64,000 nt of DNA from UBA5859 sp041940025 (GTDB lineage Bacteria > Pseudomonadota > Gammaproteobacteria > UBA5859). Under the pieces are notes generated by a model, which did not search any database, was not told where the DNA came from, and saw only the letters and a list, made by a program, of their open reading frames with translations. The stretch is taken from contig JBGTSY010000008.1 of assembly GCA_041940025.1 (NCBI GenBank), positions 1 to 64,000 on the forward strand. The letters are read 5' to 3'. Of the stretch, positions 61,716-64,000 are shown piece after piece. Made by a program: the position numbers and the translations under genes. Numbering within the stretch: position 1 is the stretch's first letter; every line of letters begins with the position of its first letter.

Positions 61716-63383
61716 ATGAGTTATCAGGTACTGGCTCGCAAGTGGCGACCGCAAAATTTTGAGCAGATGGTGGGTCAGAGCCATGTGGTGAAAGCTCTAG
61801 TTAATGCCCTGGATAGCGGACGCCTACATCACGGTTATCTTTTCACCGGTACAAGAGGAGTGGGTAAAACCACAGTCGCACGCGTTTTTGCTAAGGCGCT
61901 AAATTGTGAGCAAGGGATCTCTTCAACTCCCTGTGGTCAATGCGGCATGTGTGAGGAGATCGCTGAAGGTCGCCACGTGGATTTGATCGAAGTGGATGCG
62001 GCTTCACGAACCAAGGTAGAGGACACTCGCGAGCTGCTGGAAAACGTCCATTATTCACCTACCCGAGGACGATTCAAGATATATTTAATTGACGAAGTAC
62101 ATATGCTCTCGGCGCATTCATTCAATGCGCTGTTAAAAACTTTGGAAGAGCCCCCGCCACACGTTAAGTTTTTATTAGCGACTACCGATCCGCAAAAATT
62201 ACCTGTCACTGTCTTGTCCCGTTGTCTTCAGTTTAATTTAAAGGCGTTGTCCACTACGCAGTTGGAGAAACATCTTTCACATGTACTTGCNNNNNNNNNN
62301 AACGAACAGATTGAGTATGAACCACAGGCACTGACTTTTTTAGCCGCGGCTGCACAAGGTAGTGTGCGGGATGCGCTTAGTTTATCGGATCAGGCCATCG
62401 CTCATTGCGGCGGCGTGCTAAAAGAGGCAGATGTTGCGGCCATGTTGAACCTGGTGCAGAGTAGTCAGGTTGTCGGTTTAATCCGAGCATTGTTGGCAGA
62501 GGATGCACCAATGCTCATGGATGAGATGCAACAACTGCACACTATGGGGGTCGATTATGGCGCGGTGTTGGCTAGGTTAGAAAGCGAGTTTCATCAAATT
62601 GCCCTCGCCAAGCAGTTTCCTGAAGCGTACGAGAAAGGTCAATCAGGAGAGGTGGATTATGTCGCACTTGCTTCGCCGATGAGTGCAGAGCAAATCCAGC
62701 TGTATTATCAGATGGCTTTGGTTGGAAAACGGGATCTGCCCTGGGCACCCGACCCTCGCTGTGGTTTTGAGATGACCTTAATTCGTATGCTGAGTTTTAC
62801 ACTGGCTGAAGCAGAAGGCCATCAGCCAGCGTCTGAGAATAATGAGCGGATCCATGAGTCTCACTCTGTTAGTGGTTCCGGTTCTCACAGCAAAGCCGCT
62901 TCGATGCGAGAGCGGGCGGCGGACTATGAAGTCACCTCGCCTGTTAGTCCTCCGGCAGCTCCAGCAGCAGTAGAGCCAGGTTCAAAGATAATCGCTGATG
63001 GCGAAGTAGAGGAGTGGAAGCAACTCCTGCCGCAGTTGCGGTTAAGCGGATTGGCTGAACAGTTGGCGTTGCATTCCTCATTGGAAAAAAGTGCCACAGA
63101 TCATTGGATTGTTCGAGTCGATCCCAATCAAGTCTCTCTTCTGGGTAGTCAAAGTGAATCGCGCTTGCGGGAGCGTTTGCAAGCTGAAGCAGGCGAAGGC
63201 GTACGAATATCTATTGAAGCCAGCGCCAATCCAATAGACACCCCTTTTAAATGGCAGCAGAGGCAGGATGCCATTAAGTTAGAACGCGCGAAACAGGATC
63301 TCAAAGAGGATCCAGTGATGAAAGACATTGTGGATACCTTTGGGGTGGATCTGGATAACGCCATAGTTCAACCGCGAGATTGA
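61716..63383 (+). CDS. dnaX: DNA polymerase III subunit tau/gamma (contains an assembly gap)
   Basis: DnaX is the clamp-loader motor and links the polymerases. The protein of about 555 residues has Walker A GTRGVGKTT near residue 45, the four-Cys zinc module (CEQGISSTPCGQCGMC), IYLIDEVHMLSAHSFNALLKTLEEPP and SVRDALSLSDQAIA. The linker (about 370-425) is low complexity, and the short tau C-terminus begins near residue 430. It is shorter than E. coli tau (643). Ten Ns at 62291-62300 keep the frame as written, but the real gap size is unknown. I saw no correctly phased A-AAA-AAG frameshift site for gamma. Confidence 0.95.
   Translation: MSYQVLARKWRPQNFEQMVGQSHVVKALVNALDSGRLHHGYLFTGTRGVGKTTVARVFAKALNCEQGISSTPCGQCGMCEEIAEGRHVDLIEVDAASRTKVEDTRELLENVHYSPTRGRFKIYLIDEVHMLSAHSFNALLKTLEEPPPHVKFLLATTDPQKLPVTVLSRCLQFNLKALSTTQLEKHLSHVLXXXXNEQIEYEPQALTFLAAAAQGSVRDALSLSDQAIAHCGGVLKEADVAAMLNLVQSSQVVGLIRALLAEDAPMLMDEMQQLHTMGVDYGAVLARLESEFHQIALAKQFPEAYEKGQSGEVDYVALASPMSAEQIQLYYQMALVGKRDLPWAPDPRCGFEMTLIRMLSFTLAEAEGHQPASENNERIHESHSVSGSGSHSKAASMRERAADYEVTSPVSPPAAPAAVEPGSKIIADGEVEEWKQLLPQLRLSGLAEQLALHSSLEKSATDHWIVRVDPNQVSLLGSQSESRLRERLQAEAGEGVRISIEASANPIDTPFKWQQRQDAIKLERAKQDLKEDPVMKDIVDTFGVDLDNAIVQPRD
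62291..62300. other. Assembly gap (10 N) within dnaX
   Basis: Ten unknown bases interrupt the clamp-loader region of dnaX. Compared with E. coli DnaX the protein has about three more residues here than expected, so the true gap may be shorter than shown. Confidence 0.98.
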
Positions 63384-63398
63384 GGTTAAGAAATATAT

Positions 63399-63710
63399 AT
63401 GGGTAAGTTTGACGATATGTTTAAACATGTGCGAGACATGCAAGATAATTTGCAAGATGCACAAAAAAAACTACAGGACATAGAAGCCACAGGTATTGCT
63501 GGCGTAGATTTGGTTTTCGTGACAATGAATGCAAAGGGCGTGAAGAAAGTCGAGCTGGCAGATAGTCTTTTAAAAGAAGATAAAGTTGTCATTGAAGAAT
63601 TGATTGCCGCAGCCATCAATGATGGCATGCAGAAGTTACAACGTGCGACTCAAGATAAATATACAAGCATCGCTTCAGATTTGGTTAAGAATCCGTTTAA
63701 GAGCACATGA
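63399..63710 (+). CDS. ybaB: YbaB/EbfC family nucleoid-associated protein
   Basis: The 103-residue protein binds DNA as a dimer. It has the family pattern of an N-terminal helix (KFDDMFKHVRDMQDNLQDAQKKLQDIE) and the strand KVELADSLLKEDKVVIEELIAAAINDGMQK. Its initial Met-Gly-Lys-Phe-Asp differs from the usual Gly-rich opening. It lies between dnaX and recR and overlaps recR by four bases, the standard dnaX-ybaB-recR unit. Confidence 0.94.
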   Translation: MGKFDDMFKHVRDMQDNLQDAQKKLQDIEATGIAGVDLVFVTMNAKGVKKVELADSLLKEDKVVIEELIAAAINDGMQKLQRATQDKYTSIASDLVKNPFKST

Positions 63711-64000
63711 GTTTTAGTCCACTGTTGCAGGAGTTGATGACTCAGTTGCGTTGCTTACCAGGTGTCGGTCCAAAAACCGCGCAACGCATGGCTTTTCATT
63801 TATTAGAACGAGATCGTCACGGCGCGATACAATTAGCTGGGGCCTTAAAATTAGCTGCTGAGCAGATGACTTACTGTAAACGGTGCCGTATTTTATGTGA
63901 GCAAGAAATTTGCGGGATATGTGGTGACAGTAAACGGAATGCTGCTCTGCTGTGTGTGGTGGAGAGTCCGGCTGATGTCTATGCCCTCGATCAGGCAACC
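63707..64000 (+). CDS. recR: Recombination protein RecR (truncated by the window end)
   Basis: RecR works with RecFO in loading RecA at gaps. Only the first 98 codons are present. They show LLQELMTQLRCLPGVGPKTAQRMAFHLLERD (helix-hairpin-helix), the zinc finger CKRCRILCEQEICGICGD, and the start of the TOPRIM domain (LCVVESPADVYAL). The gene starts at ATG 63707, sharing ATGA with the ybaB stop. The rest lies beyond 64000. Confidence 0.96.
   Translation, partial: MSFSPLLQELMTQLRCLPGVGPKTAQRMAFHLLERDRHGAIQLAGALKLAAEQMTYCKRCRILCEQEICGICGDSKRNAALLCVVESPADVYALDQAT

Noticed and set aside
63087..63099. Run of six A followed by G as a dnaX frameshift site
   Set aside because: The codon phase (GAA AAA AGT) is not the X-XXY-YYZ phase needed for -1 slippage, and it lies about 90 residues after the expected gamma end.

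Overview
This is a 64 kb stretch of a gammaproteobacterial chromosome with moderate GC. The blocks cspD/clpS-clpA/infA/aat/trxB, ftsK-lolA-rarA, gyrA-serC-pheA-hisC-tyrA-aroA-cmk-rpsA-ihfB-lapA-lapB-pyrF and ffs-dnaX-ybaB-recR have the order known from Pseudomonas, Oceanospirillales and Cellvibrionales relatives. Two AlkB-type non-haem di-iron hydroxylases, a flavin monooxygenase, two acyl-CoA dehydrogenases and a MFE2-like dehydrogenase suggest a marine or soil heterotroph that uses lipids or hydrocarbons. The species cannot be named from the sequence alone. A run of ten Ns inside dnaX and an apparently chimeric left edge show that this is a draft assembly.

Layout. 1-390 is a GC-rich chimera of a SufD piece and a YbdD tail, probably not native to this locus. 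390-5590 is an accessory region. It holds a truncated hypothetical protein, a universal stress protein, a TetR regulator with the same palindromic operator on both sides, a small exported protein, an alpha/beta hydrolase and decayed IS256-like and IS30-like transposases. 5591-16314 is conserved core: cold shock and Clp proteolysis, IF-1, the N-end-rule transferase Aat, thioredoxin reductase, alanine dehydrogenase, FtsK, LolA and RarA. 16487-29735 mixes envelope proteins (an OmpA-type porin, small membrane proteins, a duplicated-domain secreted protein, HtpX) with RapA, thioredoxin 2, a Tat-exported superoxide-reductase-like protein and a flavin monooxygenase paired with a PF10118 protein. 29984-38477 holds a methyltransferase, an acyl-CoA dehydrogenase pair, CrcB, SerS, CysG and a hydroxyacyl-CoA-dehydrogenase-like SDR.

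38749-53369 is a dense co-directional array: gyrA, then serine biosynthesis (serC and a serA-type gene), aromatic amino acid biosynthesis (pheA, hisC, tyrA, aroA), cmk, rpsA, ihfB, lapA, lapB and pyrF. Several of these genes overlap or nearly touch, so much of the array is probably co-transcribed. ComEA-like, GalU, a type IV pilin and a VTT-domain protein follow. 56578-61384 carries the two AlkB-like genes around a Bax-inhibitor-1 protein, a DUF3301 protein and a tRNA-Ser whose upstream region and 5' end are partly duplicated. 61548-64000 is the 4.5S RNA gene, dnaX, ybaB and the start of recR.

Most of the window is ordinary housekeeping sequence. The parts most worth a second look are the TetR gene with its mirror-image operators and small exported neighbour, the Tat-exported superoxide-reductase-like protein, the tRNA-Ser partial duplication, the AlkB pair, the acyl-CoA dehydrogenase pair, TrxC with a WCPPC active site, and the Ala83 GyrA. 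I found no CRISPR array, prophage, secretion system or obvious defence system.
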